Positions 26,119 through 35,547 of a stretch of 60,968 nucleotides of DNA are shown here, piece by piece. The stretch lies in assembly GCA_947479755.1 (NCBI GenBank), contig CANKAM010000020.1:1-60968 (forward strand), written 5' to 3'. Within the stretch, counting starts at the first letter, position 1, and each line of letters starts with the position of its first letter. Made by a program: the position numbers and the translations under genes. This DNA comes from Bacteroidota bacterium (lineage in GTDB: Bacteria; Bacteroidota; Bacteroidia; SXHM01). The notes beneath the pieces are model-generated. The model searched no databases. It had not been told where the DNA came from and worked only from the letters and a program-made list of their open reading frames with translations.

Positions 26119-29100
26119 TTATTTCCGCAGCACCATCACAATATTAGAAGTCAACTTCGTGTTGTCAATTACTTCTGCATTTAGATTATGCTTTACAGCA
26201 AAGTCTCCTATCTCGTTGCGCGAAATAAAGTGCAACTGATTTTGAGTTTTATTAAAGCCGATAATTTTTGTGGAAAATAATTCTGTGAGTTTTGTTCCTT
26301 TATGCCTTTCCTGCAAATCTCTGTCTCCATCACGGATAATAATCATTCCGTTTTCATTTAAGGCAGCAACACAATTTTCAAGTAAAGATTTTTGTTCTTC
26401 GGGAGTAAGGTAATGCAGCATATCCGCAAGAATAAACACATCACTTTTCTCAAACTTCATTGTTGATGCATCACCACTTACAAAGTTGATGCGCTCTGTT
26501 TTTGCAAAACAAGTATTAGCTACTTCAATTTTTTCTTCATCGTAATCAATGCCCGTAATTTTCCTGTCTTCGCTCAGGTAAAAAAGCATGTAAGATAAAA
26601 AGCCGTAACCGCAGCCTATGTCAGTGATTACAGCCTTCTCAGGAACTAGTTCATTAAACATTTTGTAATCATCTTCCAGCCTTATTTTCACACGCAGATA
26701 CCACTCAAGTACTGGTCCTTTGTAAATGTAATTCTCAATTATTTTTTTGCGATAATAAGAAGGAGTTTCTTCTTGTTTTCTTATCAATGCATATTGTTCG
26801 CGAACATATTCTGTAATCTTTTTTGCCCGCTCACGATGACCAACACCAAAGCGTTCATCACCCGGTTTTATGCGCGGAAGAATGTTTGTGCTTACTGTAT
26901 TTGCTTTGCCGAAAATAGTATGCTTTCTCAAAAATTCTCCTGTTCCCTGGAACAGAATAGGAATTATATCCACCTGCATTTCCTCAGCCATATAAAATGC
27001 ACCTCGATGGAAGCGATGGATTTTGTAATCATACGAACGTGTGCCTTCCGGGAATATGACCAACGAATATCCATCGTTCATTTTTTCTCTCAGCTTTTTC
27101 ATCACTTCTTCCGAACCATCTTCCACATCAAAAAAGTCTGCCATGTGCGCAATAGGACCAAAGTGTGGCGTTTTCATCACCCACTTGTTGGTGAGAAAAA
27201 TCAACTTAGGATAAAGCATTTTTACCAACGGAGTTTCAATGAGCGACATGTGGTTGCAAATCAAAATCGCTGGCTTTTTAAAGTCTTCGCCATGCAGATT
27301 ATTCAGTTTAAATTTCCAGGGGAAAGTGATGTGAATAAATACAGTGGAAGTCTTAAAAAAGAACCATTGATAAATATTTTTTCTGGTTTTAAGCGGAAGG
27401 AATATCAGTGCATAAACAAACGGCCCTATAAGTATCATAAACAGAACACCTGTCATTAAGGTTGTCCATACTGTAATGGTTTTAACAATGCTCTTTGTAG
27501 TCAGTGGATAAATGCCTCTTTCCTTTCTGCTTCCTATCAACCAATTGAATAATAAAGGTTGAATAGTGAACGAAACTATCACCACCGAAACCATTCCGGT
27601 AATAGTAATTGCAGCAATTGATTTTAATGCTGGATGTTCTGCAAAAATTAAAACTCCAATTCCAATAATTGTTGTGAATGCAGAAAGGAAAATAGAAGTT
27701 TTATAAGAAGCTAAATTCTTTCTTCCTGTTCTGTATTCTTCCAGCATTCCGTTCATGGTAAAAATGCTGTAGTCGTCACCCAATCCGAAAATAAATGTGG
27801 AAACAATAATGTTAATGATATTGAATTTCAGTCCGAAAATGCTCATAATTCCGAGTATCCAAATCCAACTTATTGCCATCGGAATAAAGGTGAGTAACGT
27901 CAATTCAATTCTTCCATATGAAACAAGGAAGGTTATAAAAACCAACGCTGACGAAAGCAAGAGAATGGTGTTGAAATCACTTTTAATAATTTCAACAAAA
28001 CGGTCGGTCAGGTATTTTTTATCCAGAATATCAATGTTCTCTTTTTCCTCAAATGCGGCATAAACTTGCGCCTTGTCTTTTTCCTCAACGCTCAGCAAGG
28101 TTATAACCGCAGTCATATCTTCTGTTTCGGAAATATATTCGCGTAGAAATAGTTTTTTTAACGTGTCGCTTTCAGCAGAAGAAAGTTGTTCGAAATTTTT
28201 ATTGAGCTGATTGTAAAATGCTTCAAATGCAGAAGAACTGAACTTGTATTTCGCGGAAGATTGTGCAATGTTACTTTTCAGCAACTCTTTCTTTTCTCCT
28301 GTCCAGAAAGCGTTCCAGCGTTCCAACTTTTTCTGCTGCATTGAATCTGACATCAGCAACAAACCGGGCGTAGCAGCTTTTTTTACTACACCAAGATTTA
28401 TGAGGCTGTCAACTATCGTTCGGTTTTGTTCTCCTGCTTGCAATGCATCTTCAATGTTTTTTCCTGACGAAACAAGGAACACTGATTTCAGCGAATAATT
28501 ATTGACACGGTTGAGATTTTCTTCTGCTTTTTGCAATTTTTCGGGTACGTAATTCATGCGCGTCATGTCGCCTTCAAACTGAATTTCTCCAATGAAAAAA
28601 AATGCAATTACCGTAAACACAGCAACTGCTGCTATCAAAATTTTGTTTTGATGGAAAGGATAAGCGCAAAGCCGGTCAATAAAAGTCTCCTGTTGTTCTG
28701 CGGTTTCTCCTTTTTTGTCAAACAAATGCAATATTTGAGGCAAAACAAATATTGCAAACAAGGCTGAAGTGATAATACTAAGTGCCGCAAACAAGCCCAA
28801 ATCGCGTAATACTTCTGAGTTAGCAAATTGCAGACAAAGAAATGCAGCTGCTGTTGTAAAGCTGCTCATTAACATAGGTTGCGCCACATCTTTTATCACT
28901 CGTTCAACAGAACGTGTATGTCTGTAATGTGTGAAAATGTGTAGCGAGAAATCAATCGTAATTCCCATCAACACAGAGCCAACTCCCAGGGCAATGGCAG
29001 AAACTTTTGTTTTAATTAAAAACAATAAAGCCAATGAAGCCAAACCACCAAAAGCCACCGGCAACAGAATAACCAGAAAAATAAATTTTCTGCGGAAGAA

Positions 29101-29970
29101 CAAACTAATCACCAACACCAGCACAATTGATGCAATGCTTACTGTTAGTGTAATGTCTTTCTTAATTCTTTCAGCATTAGCAACTGCCATAGCAGCGCCA
29201 CCAAAATATTCTGCTCTTACTTCAGGTGTAATTTTTGAAAGACTATCAGCAAGGTTTGCAATTCCTGAAATCAGTATTCCGTTTTCAGATGTTTCGTTAG
29301 AAGGATGAGAAAGAGAAACAAACAGGATAAGATGTTTCATATCACTGCTCATCATATAACCATTGTAAATCTCATAACTGTGGTTGAATTGCAACGACTG
29401 CAAACGCCCCAAAGCAATGTAAGTGAGCCCAAGCGGATCGCGCGAAATATTTTGTTTCAGAAAAGACCCGGTAGGGGAGATGAGTGTTTTGTAATTTTTA
29501 TCCATTACCTCATCCACTTTCTCCGCGACTAACATGCTGTCAATCTTTGCGTAATCTTTTTCTTCCAGAAACAGCGGTAGGTTATTGTAAAAAATACTAT
29601 TCACCTGAAGCATCAAATCTTCGGGAACGGTTGCTGTAATTTCACTGATGTGAGAAGGTTTGTAAATGCTGTCTAATTGCTGAACCAAGGCTTCGGCATA
29701 GGAAGTAAGTTGGTCAGGATTTGCCTCAGCTGCTGTATCAACTTGCGAAATATTTAAAACCAGTCTGTCTGCAAATTTTGAATTACGGAGGATGAAAGAA
29801 GCGCGGTTGGTTTTCTCATCCGTTGGTATCATCCGGCTGATGTCTTCTTCAAATTGCAGGCGACTTGCAAAATAGCCGACTAAAGCAAAAAGAGCTGCAA
29901 CAGTAATAAAGAAAACTGTTTTGTTCCTGCTGAAAAAATGATGTAAGGAAAGAAAAATGCTGCCTATCAT
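26119..29970 (-). CDS. trifunctional MMPL transporter / lysophospholipid acyltransferase / SAM methyltransferase
   Basis: About 1,283 residues in three parts. Residues 1-830 form an RND/MMPL exporter with two sets of six helices (after the first helix and after the TDRFVEIIKSDFN segment), likely moving a lipid across the inner membrane. Residues about 880-1085 are a PlsC-like acyltransferase with NHMSLIE near 903 and FPEGTRS near 972; the catalytic box is H-x4-E rather than H-x4-D. Residues about 1095-1283 are a class I methyltransferase with DIGCGYGFLSY near 1113 and GDASTMKF. This fusion is known from aryl-polyene/flexirubin clusters, but no such genes surround it here. The ATG at 29970 fits the -7 box at 29983-29990. 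Confidence 0.9.
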   Translation of the reverse strand: MIGSIFLSLHHFFSRNKTVFFITVAALFALVGYFASRLQFEEDISRMIPTDEKTNRASFILRNSKFADRLVLNISQVDTAAEANPDQLTSYAEALVQQLDSIYKPSHISEITATVPEDLMLQVNSIFYNNLPLFLEEKDYAKIDSMLVAEKVDEVMDKNYKTLISPTGSFLKQNISRDPLGLTYIALGRLQSLQFNHSYEIYNGYMMSSDMKHLILFVSLSHPSNETSENGILISGIANLADSLSKITPEVRAEYFGGAAMAVANAERIKKDITLTVSIASIVLVLVISLFFRRKFIFLVILLPVAFGGLASLALLFLIKTKVSAIALGVGSVLMGITIDFSLHIFTHYRHTRSVERVIKDVAQPMLMSSFTTAAAFLCLQFANSEVLRDLGLFAALSIITSALFAIFVLPQILHLFDKKGETAEQQETFIDRLCAYPFHQNKILIAAVAVFTVIAFFFIGEIQFEGDMTRMNYVPEKLQKAEENLNRVNNYSLKSVFLVSSGKNIEDALQAGEQNRTIVDSLINLGVVKKAATPGLLLMSDSMQQKKLERWNAFWTGEKKELLKSNIAQSSAKYKFSSSAFEAFYNQLNKNFEQLSSAESDTLKKLFLREYISETEDMTAVITLLSVEEKDKAQVYAAFEEKENIDILDKKYLTDRFVEIIKSDFNTILLLSSALVFITFLVSYGRIELTLLTFIPMAISWIWILGIMSIFGLKFNIINIIVSTFIFGLGDDYSIFTMNGMLEEYRTGRKNLASYKTSIFLSAFTTIIGIGVLIFAEHPALKSIAAITITGMVSVVIVSFTIQPLLFNWLIGSRKERGIYPLTTKSIVKTITVWTTLMTGVLFMILIGPFVYALIFLPLKTRKNIYQWFFFKTSTVFIHITFPWKFKLNNLHGEDFKKPAILICNHMSLIETPLVKMLYPKLIFLTNKWVMKTPHFGPIAHMADFFDVEDGSEEVMKKLREKMNDGYSLVIFPEGTRSYDYKIHRFHRGAFYMAEEMQVDIIPILFQGTGEFLRKHTIFGKANTVSTNILPRIKPGDERFGVGHRERAKKITEYVREQYALIRKQEETPSYYRKKIIENYIYKGPVLEWYLRVKIRLEDDYKMFNELVPEKAVITDIGCGYGFLSYMLFYLSEDRKITGIDYDEEKIEVANTCFAKTERINFVSGDASTMKFEKSDVFILADMLHYLTPEEQKSLLENCVAALNENGMIIIRDGDRDLQERHKGTKLTELFSTKIIGFNKTQNQLHFISRNEIGDFAVKHNLNAEVIDNTKLTSNIVMVLRK

Positions 29971-29982
29971 GTGTGTGCGGGA

Positions 29983-29990
29983 CAAAAATA
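29983..29990 (-). promoter_or_regulatory. -7 box of the trifunctional MMPL gene
   Basis: TATTTTTG on the minus strand. It overlaps an upstream ATG (29985), so that ATG would not be transcribed and the start at 29970 is favoured. The -33 box is unclear. Confidence 0.4.
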
Positions 29991-30072
29991 TGTTTTTAGT
30001 TTTTGGTATTTACGTCAAAATATCCGGATTGAGACTTATATTAAACAAAAATTAATGCTATAAAATAAATAT

Positions 30073-30080
30073 TACATTTG
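30073..30080 (+). promoter_or_regulatory. -7 box of SiaC copy 2
   Basis: TACATTTG, 11 bases before the ATG, suggesting a very short leader. No good -33 box was found. Confidence 0.45.
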
Positions 30081-30091
30081 CATTATAAATC

Positions 30092-30472
30092 ATGGCTTCT
30101 CGTTTTACTATAAAACCAACCTCAAATTCACCATACATTGAATTTGATCCCGAAATCGGTTCACTTACCATTGTGGGGCAATCGCATCCCGAAGATCCAC
30201 AGGAGTTTTATAAGGAATTGGTTGATATAGTTGAGGAGTACTGCCAAAATCCAAAACTTCATACCAAAGTTATTGTAGATCTGGAGTACATGAACACCGG
30301 AACTTCACGTGTTATTTACAATGTATTCAGAAAGCTGGAAACCATTGTTGACGGTAATTGTGAGGTTGAAGTGCACTGGCGATACGAAGACGATGATGAG
30401 GACATGCTTGATGCCGGACAAATTTTCTCTGAACTTACCAAGCTGAAGTTCATAATGATTGGTGTGAACTAA
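30092..30472 (+). CDS. SiaC-family (DUF1987) regulatory phosphoprotein, copy 2
   Basis: 126 residues and the same family as the gene at 21687-22091. It shares the SPYIEFDPEIGSLTIVGQSHP opening (positions 13-33), the YMNTGTSR segment that lines up with YFNTPSSK of copy 1 and so marks the probable phosphoacceptor, and the acidic RYEDDDEDMLDAG. It diverges from the trifunctional MMPL gene and precedes the giant adhesin gene on the same strand. In Pseudomonas this family controls surface attachment, so its position next to an adhesin is suggestive, but no functional link can be read from the DNA. Confidence 0.82.
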   Translation: MASRFTIKPTSNSPYIEFDPEIGSLTIVGQSHPEDPQEFYKELVDIVEEYCQNPKLHTKVIVDLEYMNTGTSRVIYNVFRKLETIVDGNCEVEVHWRYEDDDEDMLDAGQIFSELTKLKFIMIGVN

Positions 30473-30510
30473 TCTAAATCCCCCTTGATTACTTTTTTTT
30501 GAACGTTTTG

Positions 30511-30581
30511 CGATAAATGGTCGTTTATCGAAAATTTAATTCACATTGATTTAATTTGGAATTACGTAGTTTATCGATAAA
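30511..30581. promoter_or_regulatory. paired TTTATCG sites over the adhesin promoter (candidate operators)
   Basis: CGATAAA at 30511-30517 and TTTATCG at 30524-30530 form one inverted pair. TTTATCGATAAA at 30570-30581 is a perfect 12-bp palindrome that overlaps the -7 box. The two sites are about 55 bases apart centre to centre. Confidence 0.45.
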
Positions 30582-30585
30582 TTTG
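30556..30585 (+). promoter_or_regulatory. promoter of the giant adhesin gene
   Basis: TTG at 30556-30558, 19-base spacer, TAAATTTG at 30578-30585. It gives a leader of about 170 bases before the ATG at 30764. Confidence 0.6.
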
Positions 30586-30763
30586 CGCTTTTTATCAATT
30601 AAACCCGAATTAAGTTCGACTAATGCAGAATTTTGCAGAGGTGTATGAACCATATATTTAAAAAACATTCATTAATTAAAGGTGTTCGCAGCAACATTAA
30701 TTTATATATGTCGTTACAAGCCATGTTTTAAAGACAAAAAGTAGTTTGCAAATCAAAAAGAAT

Positions 30764-33700
30764 ATGACAAAAACAAACTCTACCCACAAAAAATCAAACA
30801 TTCTTCAATTAGCAGTGGCAGCCGTCTTGATGACTTTAGGTCTTCAAAATGCTGTTGCCCAGCAATCCAGCGAAATAAGCGCTGATGTAAAGAGTTTGCT
30901 TGAGTTTTATGAAAAACAGATTTACTTTACTGAAAACAAAGGTCAGTGGTCTTCTGATATTCATTACCGCGCTGAATTTTCTTTTGATGATATTAACAAT
31001 ACATTAATTAATACTCCAGTTTCAGGAAATGTATTAACTAACGATAGCGATCCTGACGGTGATAGCTTTACCGTTACAACAAATACTAATCCTTCAAACG
31101 GATCAGTTGTTATTAACCCTGACGGAACTTACACTTATACACCAAACACAGGTTACACAGGTGAAGATACATTCACTTATACTATCTGTGATAATGGTGT
31201 TCCCGGTCCGTTATGTGACGTTGCTACTGTAACTATCCATGTTATTCCTGTAACAACTGAGAATAATCCTCCTATTGCAAACCCTGACAATGCGGTTACT
31301 TTAATAAACGTACCTGTTGGCGGAAATGTATTGGTAAATGATGGTGATCCTGACGGTGATAACATCATCTTGAATACTACTCCTATTTCAAACCCAACCA
31401 ACGGTTCAGTGGTATTAAATCCTGATGGTTCATATATCTACACACCAAACAACAACTTTGTTGGTGTCGATGTATTTACTTATGAAATCTGCGATGATGG
31501 CGTGCCTTCATTGTGCGACCAGACTACTGTTACGATTACTGTTCTTCACAACCCTAATGGTCCTGATAACGACCCTCCTTTTGCTGCTGACGATGCATAT
31601 TTAACGCCTGTTAATACTCCTGTTGGTGGTGATATGTTGGATAATGATTTTGACCCTAACGGTGATCCAATTGCTGTAAACACAACTCCTGTCTCTAACC
31701 CTGCAAACGGTAGTGTTGTGATAAACAGTGACGGAACATTTACTTACACACCTAACCCGGGCTACATTGGTCCTGACCAGTTTGTGTATGAGATTTGCGA
31801 TAACGGTGGTCAAAGCGGACAAGTGCTTTGCGCACAGGGAACTGTTTACATTACTGTTTATCCTGTTATTGATATAACAGTTGTTGCTTCAGATGCTTCT
31901 TGCTTCGGATACAGCGATGGTTCTGTTAACCTTACTGTAATCGGTGGTGTTGCACCATTCACATACGTATGGTCTAACGGTGCTACTACCGAAGATTTAT
32001 CAGGTGTTCCAGCAGGAACTTATTCTGTAACAGTTACTGATGCTTTTGGATTAATACTTTCAGGAAGCGCAACTGTGGGACAACCTGCTCAGGTTATTGT
32101 TTCAGTTGATGCAAACGGGCCAACAGAATTCTGTGCCGGTGGCAGCGTAACATTAACTGCTAACTCAACTTCACAGGGAACTTATCTGTGGTCTAACGGA
32201 GCTACAACGCAATCGATTGTTGTTTCAACATCGGGTGATTACAGCGTGGTATTAACTGACGGAACCGGTTGTTTCGGAACTTCAGCACCTATATCTGTAA
32301 CTGTATTTGAAAATCCTGTTCCTGTTATCTCAGCTGACGGACCAACAGAATTCTGCGATGGCGGAAGTGTTGTTCTCACAGCAAGTGAAGCAGTTATGTA
32401 CGTATGGTCTCCGGGTGGTGAAACTACACAATCAATTTCAGTATCTGCTTCAGGTAGCTACAGTGTTTGGGTAATGGATGCCAACGGTTGCGAAGGAACT
32501 TCGGCTCCTGTTGTTGTAACTGTTTATCAAAACCCTGTTCCTGTTATTTCTGCTGACGGACCAACAACATTCTGCTCAGGCGAAAGCGTAACACTCACTT
32601 CATCTGAAGCTGAAGGTTATCTGTGGTCTCCTAATGGTGAAACTACTCAATCAATTACTGTTTCAACTTCAGGTGTATACACTGTTACTGTATTTGATGA
32701 ATTCGGTTGCCGCGGAACTTCTGCTCCTGCGGAGGTAGTGGTAAACAGCAATCCTGTTCCTCAGGTATCTGCTGACGGGCCAACTACTTTCTGCGAAGGC
32801 GGAAGTGTTACATTAACTTCTTCTGAGGCTGCCGGTAACGTTTGGTCTCCAAACGGGGAAACAACACAATCAATAGTTGTTTCTGTTGCAGGCAGTTATT
32901 TTGTAACTGTAACTGATGAAAACGGTTGTGTTGGTGTTTCAAATCCTCTTGAAATATTTGTAAATCCAAATCCGGTTCCGGTTGTTACTGCTGATGGACC
33001 ATTAACTTTCTGCGCAGGCGAAACGGTAGTATTAACGTCAAGCGAAGCAGCAACGTATGTATGGTCTCCGGGCGGTGAGTTGACACAGTCAATCACTGTT
33101 TCTGCAAGCGGTGACTACAGTGTATGGGTAATGGATGCAAAGGGCTGCGAAGGAACTTCGGCTCCTGTATCGGTTGTTGTAAATAATAATCCAGTTCCTG
33201 TTGTAAGTGCTAACGGACCAACTGAATTCTGTATGGGTGGTAGCGTAGTATTAACTTCTACAGATGCTGCTTCTTATGTATGGTCGCCAAACGGTGAAAC
33301 TACTCAAAGCATTACTGTTGCTGAACAGGGAACATATTTTGTAACTGTAACGGATGCTAACGGATGCGTTGGGATTTCAAATCCTGTTGCAGTAACTGTT
33401 AATCCTAATCCTGTTCCTGAAATTACTGCTGACGGACCATTGACTTTCTGCGAAGGCGGTCAGGTTGCTCTTATTGCAAGCGATGCTGCAAGCTATGTAT
33501 GGTCACCAAATGGTGAAACCACACAGACAATAGTTGTATCTGCTTCAGGTGCTTATTCAGTGGCTGTTATTGATGCCAATGGTTGTTCCGGTGTTTCTGC
33601 CGCAGTAGATGTGGTAGTTAATCCTAATCCTGTTCCTGTTATTTCTGCAAGCGGACCATTATCGTTCTGCACAGGTGGAAGCGTAACACTTACTTCATCT

Positions 33701-35473
33701 GCTTCCGATATGAATATGTGGATGCCGGGTGGTGAAACTACTCAGTCTATCACCGTTTCTGCAAGTGGTGATTACAGTGTGATGGTAATGGATGCAAACG
33801 GTTGCGAAGGCACTTCGGCTCCTGTAACTGTAACTATTGTTGCAGCTCCGGTTCCGGTAGTAAGTATTGATGGGCCTGCTACTTTCTGCGAAGGCGAAAG
33901 TGTAACATTGATTTCTTCTTCTGCAACTGGAAACGTTTGGTCACCAAATGGTGAAACAACACAATCAATTGTTGTTTCGGCTGCGGGAAGCTATTATGTA
34001 ACTGTAACTGAAAACGGATGTGTAGGTGTTTCTGCTCCGATTGATGTGGTGGTTAATCCTAATCCAACTCCTGTAGTTGCTTCTGACGGGCCATTAACTT
34101 TCTGCCAAGGTGGAAGTGTAACATTGACATCATCGCCTGCTGCAAGTTACTTGTGGTCACCAAATGGTGAAACTACTCAGAGTATCACTGTTGCTGATCC
34201 GGGTTCATATTATGTAATTGTGTTTGACGAAAACGGATGTCGCGGTGTATCTGCTCCGGTTAGTGTTATAATCAACAGTAATCCTGTTCCTGTAATTACC
34301 GCAGACGGACCAATAACCTTCTGCGAAGGAGGTAGCGTAACCCTTACTTCTTCTTCTGCTAATGGATATTCTTGGTCAAATGGTGCAACTACTCAGTCTA
34401 TAACTGTAACTTCTACAGGTGATTATAAAGTAACGGTTACTGATGCAAATGGCTGTTCAGGTTCATCTGATATTATACATGTTGAAGTTAACTCAGCTGT
34501 AGTAGTATCAGTAACTGCAAACGGACCTGTTGAATTCTGCGAAGGCGCAAGCGTAACCCTTACTGCAAACGCATCTAATGCTGCTTCTTATCAGTGGTAT
34601 TTGAATGGTGATGCAATTGCGGGAGCAAACGGTACTTCTATAGTTGTAACAAATGCGGGTGATTACTATGTTGTGGCTACAACTCAAAATGGTTGCACAG
34701 GCACTTCACCAATAACACTAGTTCATGTTGGCGAAGTACCGAATGCTTATGCCGGAATGGATGAAATAATTTGTCCGGGCGAAAGCGTAACACTGACTGC
34801 AACAGGAGGAGAAAACTTTCTGTGGAGCAATGGTGCTACAACTCAGTCAATCTCTGTTTCGCCTGAAGAGGCAACAGATTATACGGTGAGCGTAAGCAAT
34901 CCTTTCTGCGGACAAACAGATGTTGATACTGTAAGTGTTAGCGTAGCTGAACTCCCAATTGCTGCTATCCACGCATCTGATAATCCTTCACTTGGAAACC
35001 CTGTGAACTTTACAGATGTTTCGGGTGATAACAGCATCGTGTCATGGTTCTGGGATTTTGGTGATGGCAATAGTGCTGCTACTCAAAATACACACCACAC
35101 GTATGATTTTGAAGATGTGTTCACTGTAATACTTACTGTTGAAAACCAATACGGTTGCTCGGCTTCCGACACTGTTGAGGTTGAAGTAGAACAAATCATT
35201 CTTATCCCGAACATTATCACTCCAAACAATGACGGTTTCAACGATGCGTTGGGTGTGAAAAATAACGGAGTGGATGATTATGGTATCACCATCTTCAACC
35301 GATGGGGACAAATTGTTTACGAACGTGAAGCACGTGAAATCAACTGGGATGGAAGAACCAATTCAGGTGTTGAACTTGAAGAAGGAACTTACTTCTATAT
35401 TCTGAAAGTAAACAACCCAAGCGGAAGTCTTGGAAGTTGGGAACAAACAGGATTTATTACATTGGTTAGATAA
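30764..35473 (+). CDS. giant cell-surface adhesin with cadherin-like and Ig-like repeats and T9SS type B (CHU_C) sorting domain
   Basis: 1,569 residues. Signal peptide, then a short remnant (YFTENKGQWSSDIHYRAEF, about 50-68) like the opening of DUF7948 proteins. Next come three cadherin-like tandem-95 domains (about 75-370: GNVLTNDSDPDGD, GNVLVNDGDPDGD, DMLDNDFDPNGD), an SprB-like repeat (about 375-445), about thirteen Ig-like units of about 73 residues (about 445-1370), a PKD domain (FWDFGDGNS) and the gliding-motility C-terminal domain (ITPNNDGFND ... IFNRWGQIVYE). The DxDxDGD loops suggest calcium binding. T9SS exports such proteins to the surface. The ATG at 30764 was chosen over a TTG at 30746. 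A strong terminator follows. Confidence 0.9.
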   Translation: MTKTNSTHKKSNILQLAVAAVLMTLGLQNAVAQQSSEISADVKSLLEFYEKQIYFTENKGQWSSDIHYRAEFSFDDINNTLINTPVSGNVLTNDSDPDGDSFTVTTNTNPSNGSVVINPDGTYTYTPNTGYTGEDTFTYTICDNGVPGPLCDVATVTIHVIPVTTENNPPIANPDNAVTLINVPVGGNVLVNDGDPDGDNIILNTTPISNPTNGSVVLNPDGSYIYTPNNNFVGVDVFTYEICDDGVPSLCDQTTVTITVLHNPNGPDNDPPFAADDAYLTPVNTPVGGDMLDNDFDPNGDPIAVNTTPVSNPANGSVVINSDGTFTYTPNPGYIGPDQFVYEICDNGGQSGQVLCAQGTVYITVYPVIDITVVASDASCFGYSDGSVNLTVIGGVAPFTYVWSNGATTEDLSGVPAGTYSVTVTDAFGLILSGSATVGQPAQVIVSVDANGPTEFCAGGSVTLTANSTSQGTYLWSNGATTQSIVVSTSGDYSVVLTDGTGCFGTSAPISVTVFENPVPVISADGPTEFCDGGSVVLTASEAVMYVWSPGGETTQSISVSASGSYSVWVMDANGCEGTSAPVVVTVYQNPVPVISADGPTTFCSGESVTLTSSEAEGYLWSPNGETTQSITVSTSGVYTVTVFDEFGCRGTSAPAEVVVNSNPVPQVSADGPTTFCEGGSVTLTSSEAAGNVWSPNGETTQSIVVSVAGSYFVTVTDENGCVGVSNPLEIFVNPNPVPVVTADGPLTFCAGETVVLTSSEAATYVWSPGGELTQSITVSASGDYSVWVMDAKGCEGTSAPVSVVVNNNPVPVVSANGPTEFCMGGSVVLTSTDAASYVWSPNGETTQSITVAEQGTYFVTVTDANGCVGISNPVAVTVNPNPVPEITADGPLTFCEGGQVALIASDAASYVWSPNGETTQTIVVSASGAYSVAVIDANGCSGVSAAVDVVVNPNPVPVISASGPLSFCTGGSVTLTSSASDMNMWMPGGETTQSITVSASGDYSVMVMDANGCEGTSAPVTVTIVAAPVPVVSIDGPATFCEGESVTLISSSATGNVWSPNGETTQSIVVSAAGSYYVTVTENGCVGVSAPIDVVVNPNPTPVVASDGPLTFCQGGSVTLTSSPAASYLWSPNGETTQSITVADPGSYYVIVFDENGCRGVSAPVSVIINSNPVPVITADGPITFCEGGSVTLTSSSANGYSWSNGATTQSITVTSTGDYKVTVTDANGCSGSSDIIHVEVNSAVVVSVTANGPVEFCEGASVTLTANASNAASYQWYLNGDAIAGANGTSIVVTNAGDYYVVATTQNGCTGTSPITLVHVGEVPNAYAGMDEIICPGESVTLTATGGENFLWSNGATTQSISVSPEEATDYTVSVSNPFCGQTDVDTVSVSVAELPIAAIHASDNPSLGNPVNFTDVSGDNSIVSWFWDFGDGNSAATQNTHHTYDFEDVFTVILTVENQYGCSASDTVEVEVEQIILIPNIITPNNDGFNDALGVKNNGVDDYGITIFNRWGQIVYEREAREINWDGRTNSGVELEEGTYFYILKVNNPSGSLGSWEQTGFITLVR
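32095..34950 (+). repeat. about thirteen tandem ~219-bp coding repeats
   Basis: Units encode a VPVISADGPTEFC-like opening, a YVWSPGGETTQSI core and a GCEGTSAPV close. They are similar but not identical in both DNA and protein, so they duplicated some time ago and then diverged. The last two units (from about 34510) are the most divergent. Confidence 0.85.
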
Positions 35474-35490
35474 TAAATCAGGTCTTTAAT

Positions 35491-35534
35491 AAAAACAAAA
35501 AGCCTCCGCAAAATTGCGGAGGCTTTTTGTTTTT
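35491..35534. terminator. bidirectional terminator after the adhesin gene
   Basis: A perfect 20-bp stem centred on AGCCTCCGCA/TGCGGAGGCT with A and T runs at the ends and a four-base loop. It separates the convergent adhesin and M1 peptidase genes. Confidence 0.92.
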
Positions 35535-35547
35535 CAGGCTGGAGAAG

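Noticed and set aside
26773-27459. 228-codon plus-strand frame opposite the trifunctional gene
   Set aside because: It lies antisense to the acyltransferase domain; its composition is that of a shadow frame with no recognisable domain.
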